NCBI RefSeq assembly: GCF_027857615.1 | Contig: NZ_JAQIFT010000025.1 | Location: forward strand, 4,009-68,008 | Direction of reading: 5' to 3' | Source: Holtiella tumoricola | Lineage (GTDB): Bacteria > Bacillota > Clostridia > Lachnospirales > Cellulosilyticaceae | Length of the DNA: 64,000 bases | In this document: positions 44,955 to 54,398 of the stretch, piece after piece | How positions within the stretch are numbered: the first letter of the stretch is position 1 | How the letters are laid out: the number at the start of each line of letters is the position of its first letter | Position numbers and translations under genes: made by a program | Notes under the pieces: model-generated | What the model saw: only the letters and a program-made list of their open reading frames with translations | What the model was told of the DNA's origin: nothing | The model's database searches: none

Positions 44955-45652
44955 TGCAACCTATATTAGAAATTATCGATGTAAGAAAAAATTATGGTAA
45001 TAAGGAAGCGCTAAAAGGTGTTAGCTTAAGAATAGAACCAGGTAAGGTTATTGGATTATTAGGACCTAATGGAAGTGGTAAAAGTACATTAATTAAATTA
45101 ATTAATGGGCTTATCCAACCAACAAGTGGTGAGATTATAGTAGCAGGCAAGACACTAGGAATTGAAACGACAAAAATGATTTCCTATTTGCCAGAAAGAA
45201 CATACTTAAATGATTGGATGAAAGTTAAAGACTTATTAGGATTCTTTGATGATTTCTATGAAGACTTTGATAAAGATAGAGCACGTGAAATGCTTGGTGT
45301 ACTTAAAATTGATGAAGAGAGTAAGCTTAAGACGTTATCAAAAGGAACAAAAGAAAAAGTTCAATTGATACTTGTTATGTCTAGAAAAGCAAGACTATAC
45401 ATTCTAGATGAACCAATTGGGGGTGTAGACCCAGCTGCAAGAGATTATATTCTTAATACGATTATTAAAAATTACTCTGAAGATAGTTCAGTTATTATAG
45501 CAACACATCTTATTCAAGAAGTGGAAAATATTTGCGATGATATTATTTTCTTAGGTTATGGTGAAGTGATGTTACAAGGGAATGTGGATGATATTAGAGC
45601 AGAAAAAGGTCAATCTATTGATTCATTATTTAGGGAGGTATTTAGATGTTAG
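44954..45652 (+). CDS. ABC transporter ATP-binding protein
   Basis: 232-residue ATPase with Walker A GLLGPNGSGKSTLIKL, signature LSKGTKEKVQL (degenerate SGG) and Walker B LYILDEPIGGVDP. Belongs to the drug/antimicrobial-peptide exporter type common with YtrA regulators. Overlaps the repressor gene upstream and the permease gene downstream, so the three form one translational unit. Confidence 0.94.
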   Translation: MQPILEIIDVRKNYGNKEALKGVSLRIEPGKVIGLLGPNGSGKSTLIKLINGLIQPTSGEIIVAGKTLGIETTKMISYLPERTYLNDWMKVKDLLGFFDDFYEDFDKDRAREMLGVLKIDEESKLKTLSKGTKEKVQLILVMSRKARLYILDEPIGGVDPAARDYILNTIIKNYSEDSSVIIATHLIQEVENICDDIIFLGYGEVMLQGNVDDIRAEKGQSIDSLFREVFRC

Positions 45653-46425
45653 GGAAATTAATGAAATATGAATTTAAGGCTACAGGAAGAACTTTCTTAC
45701 CTTTATATGGGGCAATTTTGGTAGTAGCTTTATTAAATAGATTCTTAGGAAGAAATACACAAGGTGTATTTGAAGAACTCAATAAAGTAGGTGACTTCAC
45801 AGTTGTTGCTTTAGTAGCATTATTTATAGCATTAGGGGTCATAACTATTGTTGCAACAATCCAACGCTTCCAAAAGAATCTTTTATCAGATGAAGGTTAT
45901 CTCATGTTTACCTTACCTGTTAAAACAAGAAGTTTAATACTTTCTAAAATGATTGTAGCTATAGTATGGATTATTTTAAGTGGATTAGTAGGAATAGCAG
46001 CTTTTGGAATCTTATTTATAAGCAAAGAGTTTATAACAGAACTCATGCCTCTTTTATCAGAGTTTATGTCAGAAGCTATATACCTTCTACAAGAAGAAGT
46101 TGGTAGGGTGAGTATACTCGTTATTGTACAATTTATCGTTGCAGGATTTTTAAGCTATATCCAATTTATTGTTTCTATTTACTTAGCATTAGCTATTGGA
46201 CAGTTCCCTAACTTCCAAAAGCATCGTACAGCAGCATCATTTATTGCTTTCTTTGTGATTAACCTAGTAGTCAACTGGGTATTAGGCTTAGCGATATTTG
46301 CAGGAGACTTTACAGCGAATGTTAATATGAATATGTTTATAGGTAATCTCATTGTATTAATACTTACAGTAGGTATGTTTGAAGCAACAAATTATATATT
46401 AAGAAATTATCTTAATTTAGAATAA
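45646..46425 (+). CDS. ABC transporter membrane protein (ABC-2-like)
   Basis: 259 residues with about six hydrophobic segments; no enzymatic motif. Overlaps the ATPase gene by seven bases, with AGGGAGG inside its 3' end serving as ribosome site. Forms the exporter with the ATPase; substrate unknown, possibly a cell-envelope-active peptide. Confidence 0.86.
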   Translation: MLGKLMKYEFKATGRTFLPLYGAILVVALLNRFLGRNTQGVFEELNKVGDFTVVALVALFIALGVITIVATIQRFQKNLLSDEGYLMFTLPVKTRSLILSKMIVAIVWIILSGLVGIAAFGILFISKEFITELMPLLSEFMSEAIYLLQEEVGRVSILVIVQFIVAGFLSYIQFIVSIYLALAIGQFPNFQKHRTAASFIAFFVINLVVNWVLGLAIFAGDFTANVNMNMFIGNLIVLILTVGMFEATNYILRNYLNLE

Positions 46426-46430
46426 ATCGT

Positions 46431-46478
46431 AATAGAGGTTGGTATGAAAACATCATTTCATACCAACCTCTATTTTTA
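46431..46478 (+). terminator. Terminator of GntR-ABC operon
   Basis: 19-bp perfect arms AATAGAGGTTGGTATGAAA (46431-46449) and its complement (46456-46474), six-base loop, then TTTT. Confidence 0.9.
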
Positions 46479-46627
46479 TAAGTAATTGGTGGACATAAAG
46501 AAGAATAAATATATTTTAATTGTAAATATGAGGAAAATATGAAAAAATTGTGATTTTCACTAGATTTTCTACGTAAGATAGAGATGTATCTAGATTGATA
46601 TAATTCTGTCATAGAGGTGAAAAAAAG

Positions 46628-48598
46628 ATGAAGTATCCAAAGCTATTTGAAAAAGGTAAGATTGGAAGTTTAGAACTTAAAAATCGTATTGTAATGTGTT
46701 CGTTAGCAATGGGGATATCAGATGATAAGCAATGTGTAGGTGAGGCATTTCGTACATATTTAATGGAACGTGTACAAGGTGGCGTAGGTATGATCATTTT
46801 GGAAAATACCAGAGTAGATGATGAACATGGCGTTGCAGCGCCTTGGCAGGCGAGCCTTGCACGAGATGAGCAAATCGCATCCATGAAGCAAGTTGTAGAA
46901 GAAATTCATAGCTATGATGTAAAAGTACTGGCACAGTTACATCATCCTGGACGTGAAACATTTTCTAATTTAAATAGTAATGAGCCAGTATGGTCTTCTT
47001 CAAATAAATCTTGTGGTGTATGTAATCAAGAAACGCATGAGATGACAACAGAAGAAGTGGAACAAGTAATAGGGAAATTTGTAGAAGCAGCAAAGCGTGC
47101 CACCCAAGCAGGGCTTGATGGGGTAGAATTACACGGTGCACATGGTTACTTAATCTCACAATTTTTAAGTCCTTATACCAATCAACGTACAGACCGTTTT
47201 GGTGGTTCTTTTGAGGGGAGATTTCAGTTTGTAAAAGAGATTTATGAAGGTATACGTACTGTATGTAACCAAGATTTCGTAGTAGGTGTTCGTCTTACAG
47301 TGGATGAATTATTAGCTCCAAATGGGGTAGAAGAATATTTGAAATTAGAAGAGGGTATTAAGGTATGCCAGGCATTAGAAAGCTTAGGAATAGATTATAT
47401 CAATGTATCAAATGGTATCTATGAATCTTTTAACGCACTATCAGAACCTATGACTTATCCTCAAGGTTGCCGATCATCACTTATTCAGGCAGTTAAGGAA
47501 GCCGTCCATATTCCAATCATTGCAGTAAATATGATTAAAGAACCTTGGTTTGCAGAGAAGATGTTAGAGGATAATTTGGTTGACTTTGTTGGGCTAGGTC
47601 GTGCAGTAGTTGCAGATCCAGAGTGGGCAATAAAGGCATTAGAAGAGCGTGAATGTGAAATTAATAGATGTATTTCTTGTACCTTCTGTTTTGAAACCTT
47701 AGTAAGTGATGCTATTGCAGGAAAGGGACCAGTAAAATGTGCAGTGAATCCAAGAGCAGGTCGTGAATCACTTTACCCAGCCTATAAAAGAGATGGGGAT
47801 GGACGTACGGTCATTGTTGTTGGAGCAGGAGTAGCTGGATTAGAAGCAGCAAGAGTGTTGGCAGAGAGAGACTTTAGAGTTATCCTAGTAGAAAAAGAAG
47901 GTAAAGTGGGGGGACAGATTAATATTGCTGATAAACCACCTCATAAGAGAAAGATAGATTGGATTGTAGAATATGAACTTAACCAACTTCAAAAGTTAGG
48001 GGTAAGTATTGTATGCAATACAGAAGTCACCGAAGGGGTACTAGAGGCATTTAATCCCTATGCTATTATATTAGCAACAGGTGGAGAACCTATTAAACCA
48101 GCCACTATTCCAGGTATAGAACTAGAAAAAGCTTTGACCTTTAAAGAAGTGCTTTGCCAAGATAAGGAGTTAGAAGGCAAGAAAGTAGCTGTTATTGGAT
48201 CTGGGGCAACAGGACTTGAAACAGCTGAATTTCTATGTAGTAAAGGTAATGAAGTTACTATAGTTGAAATGCTAGACTCTATTGGTAAAGGTGTTTATGT
48301 ACAACATTATTTAGATGCAATGGATAAATTATCTCATTATAATGTAACATATATGCCAAAAACAAAACTCATATCTATTCAAAAAGAAGGTGTACTTTTA
48401 GAGAATATAGAAGAGAACAAACAAGCAATGTATCCAGTGGATTATGCAGTGCTTGCGCTAGGTGTACACTCTGTTAATCCATTAGAAGAAATTACAAAGG
48501 GCATTTGTAACCGTGTCTTTGTCATTGGAGATGCCGCTAAAGTTGGCCGTATTGAAGGGGCAGTAAGGCAAGGATTTGAAGCAGCTTATACATTATAG
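46628..48598 (+). CDS. Old-yellow-enzyme/FAD oxidoreductase (2-enoate reductase/FadH-like)
   Basis: 656 residues: FMN-binding TIM barrel (about 1-340) with HGAHGYLISQFLSPYTNQR, a 4Fe-4S region with C348, C351, C354 and C371, then FAD/NAD domains with VVGAGVAGLEAARVLAE (about 396) and VAVIGSGATGLETAEF (about 520). The family reduces activated C=C bonds (dienoyl-CoA, enoates, bile-acid intermediates). The first three cysteines have TMADH-like spacing and the gap to the fourth is longer than I expect. GAGGTG precedes ATG 46628. Monocistronic; substrate not predictable. Confidence 0.9.
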   Translation: MKYPKLFEKGKIGSLELKNRIVMCSLAMGISDDKQCVGEAFRTYLMERVQGGVGMIILENTRVDDEHGVAAPWQASLARDEQIASMKQVVEEIHSYDVKVLAQLHHPGRETFSNLNSNEPVWSSSNKSCGVCNQETHEMTTEEVEQVIGKFVEAAKRATQAGLDGVELHGAHGYLISQFLSPYTNQRTDRFGGSFEGRFQFVKEIYEGIRTVCNQDFVVGVRLTVDELLAPNGVEEYLKLEEGIKVCQALESLGIDYINVSNGIYESFNALSEPMTYPQGCRSSLIQAVKEAVHIPIIAVNMIKEPWFAEKMLEDNLVDFVGLGRAVVADPEWAIKALEERECEINRCISCTFCFETLVSDAIAGKGPVKCAVNPRAGRESLYPAYKRDGDGRTVIVVGAGVAGLEAARVLAERDFRVILVEKEGKVGGQINIADKPPHKRKIDWIVEYELNQLQKLGVSIVCNTEVTEGVLEAFNPYAIILATGGEPIKPATIPGIELEKALTFKEVLCQDKELEGKKVAVIGSGATGLETAEFLCSKGNEVTIVEMLDSIGKGVYVQHYLDAMDKLSHYNVTYMPKTKLISIQKEGVLLENIEENKQAMYPVDYAVLALGVHSVNPLEEITKGICNRVFVIGDAAKVGRIEGAVRQGFEAAYTL

Positions 48599-48632
48599 AA
48601 ATCAACATATAAGATTATTTATATTCATCAAT

Positions 48633-48675
48633 AAAAGAAGGTACCTTCCGTAATGACGAAGGTGCCTTCTTTTTA
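48633..48675. terminator. Bidirectional terminator
   Basis: 16-base arms 48633-48648 and 48658-48673 (AAAAGAAGGTACCTTC with one G-T wobble), nine-base loop, then TT. Lies between convergent genes. Confidence 0.87.
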
Positions 48676-48689
48676 TGTTACAAATACAC

Positions 48690-50084
48690 TTACGCTGGCG
48701 TATTTAACGTTTCTGGTGTATCTAATGTTTTCATATGATTAAGTTCTTTTCTAACTAAGAAGATAGCTACAAAGAATGCAAGCGCATCTGCTATAGGAGC
48801 TGCAAATAAGATTCCATCGATTCCAAAGAAAATAGGAAGAATGAGAATAAGTGGTATTAAGAAGATTACCTGACGAGAAAGTGATAAGAACACGCCCTTA
48901 ATAGCTTTGCCTGTTGCAGCAAAGAAGTTAGAAGTAATAACTTGAATACCATTGATGAGAACCATAAATAAGAAGATCCTCATGAATTTTACAGCAAACT
49001 CAAAGTAGAGTTCATCACCTGTTCCAAATAAGGAGATGACTTGTCTTGGGAAAAACTGAAAGGCAATAAAGCCGATAAGTGAAATCACCAAGCTATAACA
49101 GATGGCTAACTTATAAATGCCTCTTACGCGGTCATACTTCTTAGCACCGAAGTTAAAGCTAATGATTGGTTGTGAGCCTTGAGCAAGCCCAATAATAATA
49201 GAAAGTAAGATAGCATTTGTCTTCATAACAATCCCGCTACATGCAAGAGGTACATCACTACCATAGATAGATAAGGCACCATAGTATGTAAGAGAGTTAT
49301 TAAGAACAATTTGTACAAAAGTAATGGCTAATTGGTTAAGGCTATTACTCATACCTAAAGAAGCAATCTTGAGACATTCTACTTTTTGTAATTTAAAATG
49401 TTTTTTCTTTAAGTCAATATGTTTAAAGCGGCGCACATAACTAATAGCCATTAAGAAAGAAATAAATTGTCCAATAATAGTAGCAAGGGCAGCACCTTCA
49501 ATCCCCATATTAAAGACAAAGATAAAAAGAGGGTCTAAGATGGTATTGATAATTGCACCAACGATCATACAAGTCATGGAGAATTTAGGACTTCCATCAG
49601 CTCTTGCTAAGTTGCTCATCCCATTTGTAATAATAAGGAGTGGCATACCAATGGCAGTAATACGTGTATAGCTTCTGGCATAAGGCATAACATCAGGTGT
49701 AGTACCAAATAAAGTTAAGAGTGGATGTAAAAAGAGCTGAATAAATACTAAGTAGACAAGTCCAAATAGGACCATCATACTAATAGCATTACCTACAGCA
49801 AGTTCTGCCTTTTCTTTTTCTTTTGCACCCAATGCCATAGAAAAGCGAGCAGCACTACCAACACCAATTAATAAGGCAATGGCAAGACAAATGGTGGTAA
49901 GAGGATAAGCTACATTAGTTGCAGCATTTCCAAGGTATCCAACACCTTGACCTATGAAGATTTGGTCAACAATATTGTATAAAGAACTTACTAACATAGC
50001 TATGATACTAGGTACAGCGTAGTTTCTTAAGAGCGTAGGAAGTTTTTCATAACCAAGAGGATTTTCGGATTTTAACGTGTTCAT
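48690..50084 (-). CDS. MATE-family efflux transporter
   Basis: 464 residues, about twelve membrane helices, DinF/NorM-related with LLRNYAVPSIIAMLVSSLYN at the start and the internal repeat ...NQLAITFVQIVLNN. Exports drugs or metabolites with Na+ or H+. It follows the MarR gene after 17 bp with AAAGGAAA before ATG 50084, so the pair is a typical regulator-pump operon. Confidence 0.93.
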   Translation of the reverse strand: MNTLKSENPLGYEKLPTLLRNYAVPSIIAMLVSSLYNIVDQIFIGQGVGYLGNAATNVAYPLTTICLAIALLIGVGSAARFSMALGAKEKEKAELAVGNAISMMVLFGLVYLVFIQLFLHPLLTLFGTTPDVMPYARSYTRITAIGMPLLIITNGMSNLARADGSPKFSMTCMIVGAIINTILDPLFIFVFNMGIEGAALATIIGQFISFLMAISYVRRFKHIDLKKKHFKLQKVECLKIASLGMSNSLNQLAITFVQIVLNNSLTYYGALSIYGSDVPLACSGIVMKTNAILLSIIIGLAQGSQPIISFNFGAKKYDRVRGIYKLAICYSLVISLIGFIAFQFFPRQVISLFGTGDELYFEFAVKFMRIFLFMVLINGIQVITSNFFAATGKAIKGVFLSLSRQVIFLIPLILILPIFFGIDGILFAAPIADALAFFVAIFLVRKELNHMKTLDTPETLNTPA

Positions 50085-50101
50085 AATATTTCCTTTCTTA
50101 T

Positions 50102-50539
50102 TTATTGATTTTCTATTTCTTTTGTTACTTCAAGAATAGCTTTTTTTCCTGCTTTATGAAGAAAGGCAAGGAAAAGTTCTCTTTCTTCTGGAGAAAAATC
50201 GGCAAGAAGTCGTTCATGCCAATTACTTTGTATATTCAAAATATCAGCATAAGCTGCTAATCCTTTTTCAGTAGGATAGAGACAACAGGTACGCTTATCT
50301 TTTGGATGGGGTTCTTTTCTAATGAAATCAGCCTTTTCCAAATAAGCAATAGAACGTGTTACATTACTTGGATGAATGTAAAATACATTAATAAATTTAT
50401 CTTGTGTTATACCTGGTTCCTGACAAATTTTCAGAATATACATATGCTGACTACTATTAAGTCCGAGAGGAGCAAGTTCACGGTCTAGATGCATTTTAGT
50501 ATAGCGGTCAGAAATAGAAAGCCATTTTAAAAGTTCCAT
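50102..50539 (-). CDS. MarR-family regulator
   Basis: 145 residues. Winged helix with GLNSSQHMYILKICQEPG, ITQDKFINVFYIHPSNVTRSI, and a wing KEPHPKDKRTCCLYPTEKG. Start chosen at the ATG complementary to 50537-50539, where GAGGTGAT lies upstream; a longer frame begins at 50587 but would cross the operator. First gene of the operon with the MATE transporter, which it presumably represses together with itself. Confidence 0.92.
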   Translation of the reverse strand: MELLKWLSISDRYTKMHLDRELAPLGLNSSQHMYILKICQEPGITQDKFINVFYIHPSNVTRSIAYLEKADFIRKEPHPKDKRTCCLYPTEKGLAAYADILNIQSNWHERLLADFSPEERELFLAFLHKAGKKAILEVTKEIENQ

Positions 50540-50574
50540 ATAATCACCTCGATTGTTAATTATATACCTAAAAG

Positions 50575-50608
50575 TTTGCGTGCGCAATAATTAATTTGCG
50601 AGCGCAAA
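50575..50608. promoter_or_regulatory. Twin MarR operators
   Basis: Two near-palindromic boxes, TTTGCGTGCGCAA (50575-50587) and TTTGCGAGCGCAAA (50595-50608), start exactly 20 bp apart, about two helical turns, 36 bp upstream of the MarR start codon and upstream of the divergent VanZ gene. Their GC-rich cores stand out in the AT-rich gap. Confidence 0.85.
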
Positions 50609-50704
50609 TATATACTTCTTACGAAAACTTAAGAATAGTATTTGTAGAGATTTAAGAAGTGAAAGATAAAATGTAGATATAATAGATGGAAAAAGAGGTA
50701 TCCT

Positions 50705-51202
50705 ATGGAGAAGAAAAGCCTTAATGTAGGTTTAAAAATATTGTTTGTTATTTATATCATTGCTATGACTTGGATTATCGTTTTTAAAATGTCATTACCT
50801 TCTAATTTACATGAAATAGTAGGTGTAAGAAGTTTGAATTTAGTTCCATTTAAAGGAACAGGGCATATGAATGAAGCGCTTAATAATATTATTATCTTTG
50901 TACCTTTAGGAATTTATATAGGCATATTGTGTAAGAAGTGGTCATTTAGGAAGCAATTAATAGCTTGTATAAACCTAAGTTTGTTATATGAAATCAGCCA
51001 ATTTATATTTGCAATTGGTAGAACAGATATAACAGATCTTCTTATGAATAGCTTAGGAGGACTTATTGGTATTGGGTTTTATATGATGATTGAAAAAGTT
51101 CTGAAGAAAGAAAAGCATATAGCACTATTTATTATGATTTGTGCCACATTTGCTACCATACCGACGGTTGGGCTATTAACTTTGCTAAAAGTATTAAATT
51201 AA
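50705..51202 (+). CDS. VanZ-like membrane protein
   Basis: 165 residues, four to five membrane helices, with family features NLVPFKG, LNNIIIFVPLGIYIG, EISQFIFAIGRTDITDLLMN and a C-terminal helix. VanZ relatives affect lipoglycopeptide susceptibility or are orphan membrane proteins. Divergent from the MarR-MATE operon. AAAGAGGT precedes ATG 50705. No van resistance genes nearby. Confidence 0.9.
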   Translation: MEKKSLNVGLKILFVIYIIAMTWIIVFKMSLPSNLHEIVGVRSLNLVPFKGTGHMNEALNNIIIFVPLGIYIGILCKKWSFRKQLIACINLSLLYEISQFIFAIGRTDITDLLMNSLGGLIGIGFYMMIEKVLKKEKHIALFIMICATFATIPTVGLLTLLKVLN

Positions 51203-51301
51203 TTTCAATTGTGGCAATAAGAAGAGACAATATGATATGATGAAAAATAAGAATAATCTATGATTTTTCAAGAACTTTAAGCTGAAAGTAGAAAGGGATA
51301 C

Positions 51302-52378
51302 ATGATGATAAACTATACACAAGAAGAATCAGTAGCTTTAATTGAAGTATTGTCTAATGCCAAAGGGGCACCAGGATTTGAAGATGAAGTAGTAGAGATT
51401 ATTAAAGAAAAATATGGGCAGATCTTTGATATTCAAGAAGATAGCATGCGTAACCTTGTTATTTATAGAAAGAATCATTCAGGTAATAAGCCTGTTATTA
51501 TGTTAGATGGGCATTCAGACGAAGTGGCTTTTATTGTGCAAAGTATTAGACCAAATGGTACGCTCAAATTCTTACCTTTAGGTGGATGGGTAGCCCAGAC
51601 AGTACCTGGGCATAAAGTATGGATTAAGAATAGTGAAGGTACATATATAGAAGGTGTAATAGGTTCTAAACCACCTCATTTTGGAGGCGGAGATGGGCAG
51701 AAGTTAGAAGATATGATTATTGATGTAGGGGCTACAAGTTATGAAGAGGTAGTTGAACTCTTTAAGATTGAAGCAGGTGCGCCTGTGACACCAGATGCGA
51801 CTTTTAGTTATAATAAAGTAACAGAAGTGATGTTGGGAAAAGCTTTTGATAATCGCTTAGGGTGTGGATGTGTTATTGAAACATTACTTGCATTAGAAGG
51901 GTTAGAACTAGATGTAGATGTAGTGGGCTCTATTTCTGTACAAGAAGAAGTAGGATGTAGAGGTGCAAAGGTTAATGTAAAAACGATAAAACCTCATTTA
52001 GCGATTATATTTGAAGGCTCTCCTGCAGATGATACATTTATGGACAGCTACAGTGCACAAGGTAGCTTGAAAAAAGGAACACAGATTAGACATTTTGATA
52101 GGAGTTTTATCGCCAATCCACGCCTTATACAACAGTCTAAAGATGTAGCAAAAGCACATCAAATTCCATATCAATGTGCAGTGCGTAGTGGGGGTGGCAC
52201 AGATGCTGGTCCAATTCATTTAGAATTAGGTGCGGTACCTTGTTTAGTGCTTGGTGTACCAGTACGTTATGCACATACACATTATGGGTATTCAGCAATG
52301 AAAGACTACAAAGCATCCATTCAACTTGCGGTAGAGTATATTAAGACGTTAAATCAAGAAGTAATTAGTAGATTATAA
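51302..52378 (+). CDS. M42-family metallopeptidase (glutamyl/deblocking aminopeptidase type)
   Basis: 358-residue cytosolic dimetal aminopeptidase. Metal ligands visible in GHSDEVAF (about residue 72), AFDNRLGCG (about 180), QEEVGCRGA (about 216, catalytic Glu pair) and AHTHYGYS near the C-terminus; SGGGTDAGPIH is also typical. Forms large oligomers in known members. ATG at 51302 or 51305 after AAAGGGA. The GNAT gene follows by 15 bp. Confidence 0.93.
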   Translation: MMINYTQEESVALIEVLSNAKGAPGFEDEVVEIIKEKYGQIFDIQEDSMRNLVIYRKNHSGNKPVIMLDGHSDEVAFIVQSIRPNGTLKFLPLGGWVAQTVPGHKVWIKNSEGTYIEGVIGSKPPHFGGGDGQKLEDMIIDVGATSYEEVVELFKIEAGAPVTPDATFSYNKVTEVMLGKAFDNRLGCGCVIETLLALEGLELDVDVVGSISVQEEVGCRGAKVNVKTIKPHLAIIFEGSPADDTFMDSYSAQGSLKKGTQIRHFDRSFIANPRLIQQSKDVAKAHQIPYQCAVRSGGGTDAGPIHLELGAVPCLVLGVPVRYAHTHYGYSAMKDYKASIQLAVEYIKTLNQEVISRL

Positions 52379-52393
52379 TAGGAGTGAAATGGA

Positions 52394-53011
52394 ATGAATC
52401 TAACCATCAAAAGAGAGCAAGAAGCAGACTATAGAACGGTAGAAAACTTGACAAGAGAAGCTTTTTGGAATGTCTATAAACCAGGATGTGATGAGCATTT
52501 TATATTAAATCAATTACGTGGTCATGGGGACTTTATCCCAGAATTAGATTTAGTTGCAGGGCATAAAGGGGAAATAGTAGGACATATTGCATATAGCAAA
52601 GGTACAATTATTGATGATAAGGGGAATGCAATAGAATGTGTTGCTTTTGGACCATTAAGTGTAGCGCCAGAGTGCCAAGGTAAAGGTGTTGGTGGAAAGC
52701 TTATAGAACATTCTCTAGAGGTGGCTACCCAGTTAGGTTATAAGGTTGTGTTTATTACAGGGAATCCAGCATATTATCATAAATTTGGATTTGAATCAGC
52801 AAGTAAATATGGAATACATTTAGAGGACATACCACAAGAAGACGAAGCACCATTTTTTATGGTGAAATTATTGAATCAAGAGGCTTTAAAAAATGTTTCA
52901 GGAACTTTTAGATTTTCTTCTGGCTTTGAAGTATCCGCTGAGGATGTAGCGGCATTTGATCAAGCATTTCCTCCAAAAATTAAAGAGGTAAGAGAAGGTC
53001 AACTAAGCTAA
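52394..53011 (+). CDS. GNAT-family N-acetyltransferase
   Basis: 205 residues. The acetyl-CoA loop is PECQGKGVGGKLIEHSLEVA (about residues 95-115), followed by VFITGNPAYYHKFGFE. Similar to COG3153-type acetyltransferases (small-molecule or antibiotic acetylation). TAGGAGTG precedes ATG 52394. In operon with the M42 peptidase; substrate unknown. Confidence 0.92.
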   Translation: MNLTIKREQEADYRTVENLTREAFWNVYKPGCDEHFILNQLRGHGDFIPELDLVAGHKGEIVGHIAYSKGTIIDDKGNAIECVAFGPLSVAPECQGKGVGGKLIEHSLEVATQLGYKVVFITGNPAYYHKFGFESASKYGIHLEDIPQEDEAPFFMVKLLNQEALKNVSGTFRFSSGFEVSAEDVAAFDQAFPPKIKEVREGQLS

Positions 53012-53031
53012 TCAATAGATAAAAATGAAGA

Positions 53032-53068
53032 GTGGCAGATATTCTATATGGAGTATCTGCCACGTTTG
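53032..53068 (+). terminator. Weak terminator-like hairpin after GNAT gene
   Basis: Ten-bp arms GTGGCAGATA (53032-53041) and TATCTGCCAC (53054-53063), 12-base loop, then GTTTG; the U-tract is poor. Confidence 0.6.
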
Positions 53069-53115
53069 TATTATAATGACAAAAGACAATTTTATGAGTA
53101 AGCCTAGGAGGTACT

Positions 53116-54273
53116 ATGAGTCATACAATTAAAGTAAATGATTATGAAACGTTTCGTTGTATTGCAGATAAATGTTCTTTCAGCTGTTGCCAAGAATGGC
53201 GTATTGCAGTAGATGATAAGACAGCTAAAAATTGGGAAGGGTTAAGGCTAAATCAAACGCAATTAGAAGGTGAGACGTTACCTGAGTTGAGTTTATGTAA
53301 TTGCTTAGAAAAAGAAGAGGATGGTCAAATTATTACCCTAAACAAAGAGAAAAAATGTCCATTCTTAAATACTCAGAAGCTTTGTAGATTGGTTATAGAA
53401 TTAGGAGAAGAAACTTTATCTAAAACATGTACAACCTTTCCAAGACAAATCAATCAATTTGAAGATAGAATAGAGTATTCACTTTCTACAGCCTGCCCTG
53501 TAGTAATTGACTTACTAAATGAAAATCCAGTCCAGTTTTATCATGAAGAAGAAGGCAAGTCTTCATTACTTTATGTTGTTCGTGAGATGATGTTCACACT
53601 TATGCAAGATGAACATTACACTTTAACAGAGCGCATCATGATGATCTTCTATGCATTATTAGAGCTGTTAGAAGATCCAAAACTTACAGTAGATAAGATT
53701 AATCTCTATACAGATGCAAAACAAATGAAACCCTTAATAACCGCCATTAGAAAGATGAAGTTCAATTTAATGGATTCCTTCTGGGAAAGAAATGAACTGT
53801 TTTTAGATGTAGTAGATAATTATCGTAAGCAAAAACTTTATGTAGCGTTTTTAGAAGACATAGCTACAAAAGCAGAACAATTGGAAACTCTTTATTCTAA
53901 TAAAGAGCTAATAAAAAAAATTGAAATCTTTAATCAAGAAATTAAAGCTTATGAAAGACTTTTGACGAATTATTTATTAACAGAGATTTTTGCTAACGGA
54001 TTAATGGCAGAGATGGAACTTGAGGATATGGTAGTTGCTTTTGAATGGGTCACTCTAGAATATGCAACTATTAAACAGGCTATTTTCCTTAAATGGTTAA
54101 CAGATGGAAAAGAGAAATTAGAGTATTATACGGTACGTGACTATATGATGATTGTTGCACGTGTAACAGGATATGATCAAAGTGATATTCGTGAGTATTT
54201 AGAAAATAGTTTTGAAAGTGCTATTTGGGATTGGGGTTATCTTGCGCTTGTAGTAGGAAATAGTGTACTGTAA
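53116..54273 (+). CDS. FliB-family protein (flagellin lysine N-methylase-like)
   Basis: 385 residues. The N-terminal cysteine-rich part (CIADKCSFSCCQEW, CPFLNTQKLCRLV, KTCTTFPR, TACPVV) has the pattern of the Fe-S/metal-binding FliB family, which in Salmonella methylates flagellin lysines. The C-terminal part is helical, without a known motif. AGGAGG precedes ATG 53116. No flagellar gene is in the window, and FliB-like proteins in Clostridia often are not flagellar, so the substrate is open. Monocistronic. Confidence 0.86.
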   Translation: MSHTIKVNDYETFRCIADKCSFSCCQEWRIAVDDKTAKNWEGLRLNQTQLEGETLPELSLCNCLEKEEDGQIITLNKEKKCPFLNTQKLCRLVIELGEETLSKTCTTFPRQINQFEDRIEYSLSTACPVVIDLLNENPVQFYHEEEGKSSLLYVVREMMFTLMQDEHYTLTERIMMIFYALLELLEDPKLTVDKINLYTDAKQMKPLITAIRKMKFNLMDSFWERNELFLDVVDNYRKQKLYVAFLEDIATKAEQLETLYSNKELIKKIEIFNQEIKAYERLLTNYLLTEIFANGLMAEMELEDMVVAFEWVTLEYATIKQAIFLKWLTDGKEKLEYYTVRDYMMIVARVTGYDQSDIREYLENSFESAIWDWGYLALVVGNSVL

Positions 54274-54287
54274 GGAAGATTAAGCAG

Positions 54288-54323
54288 GGCTTGCAAGTTA
54301 TAAAGACTTGTGAGCCTTTTTAT
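54288..54323 (+). terminator. Terminator after FliB-like gene
   Basis: 11-bp arms GGCTTGCAAGT (54288-54298) and ACTTGTGAGCC (54306-54316) with two G-T wobbles, then TTTTTA. Confidence 0.82.
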
Positions 54324-54398
54324 AAATCAATAGAAGCAAAGTGAATATAGATGGTAGGAAATAATATAAGTTATAAAGTAATAAAATAGGAGGATGGT

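Noticed and set aside
50540..50587. Longer N-terminus of the MarR protein
   Set aside because: It would cross the operator and lacks a ribosome site; the shorter start has GAGGTGAT.
50705..51202. Vancomycin-resistance cluster suggested by VanZ
   Set aside because: No vanHAX, vanR or vanS gene in the neighbourhood; VanZ-like proteins are widespread.
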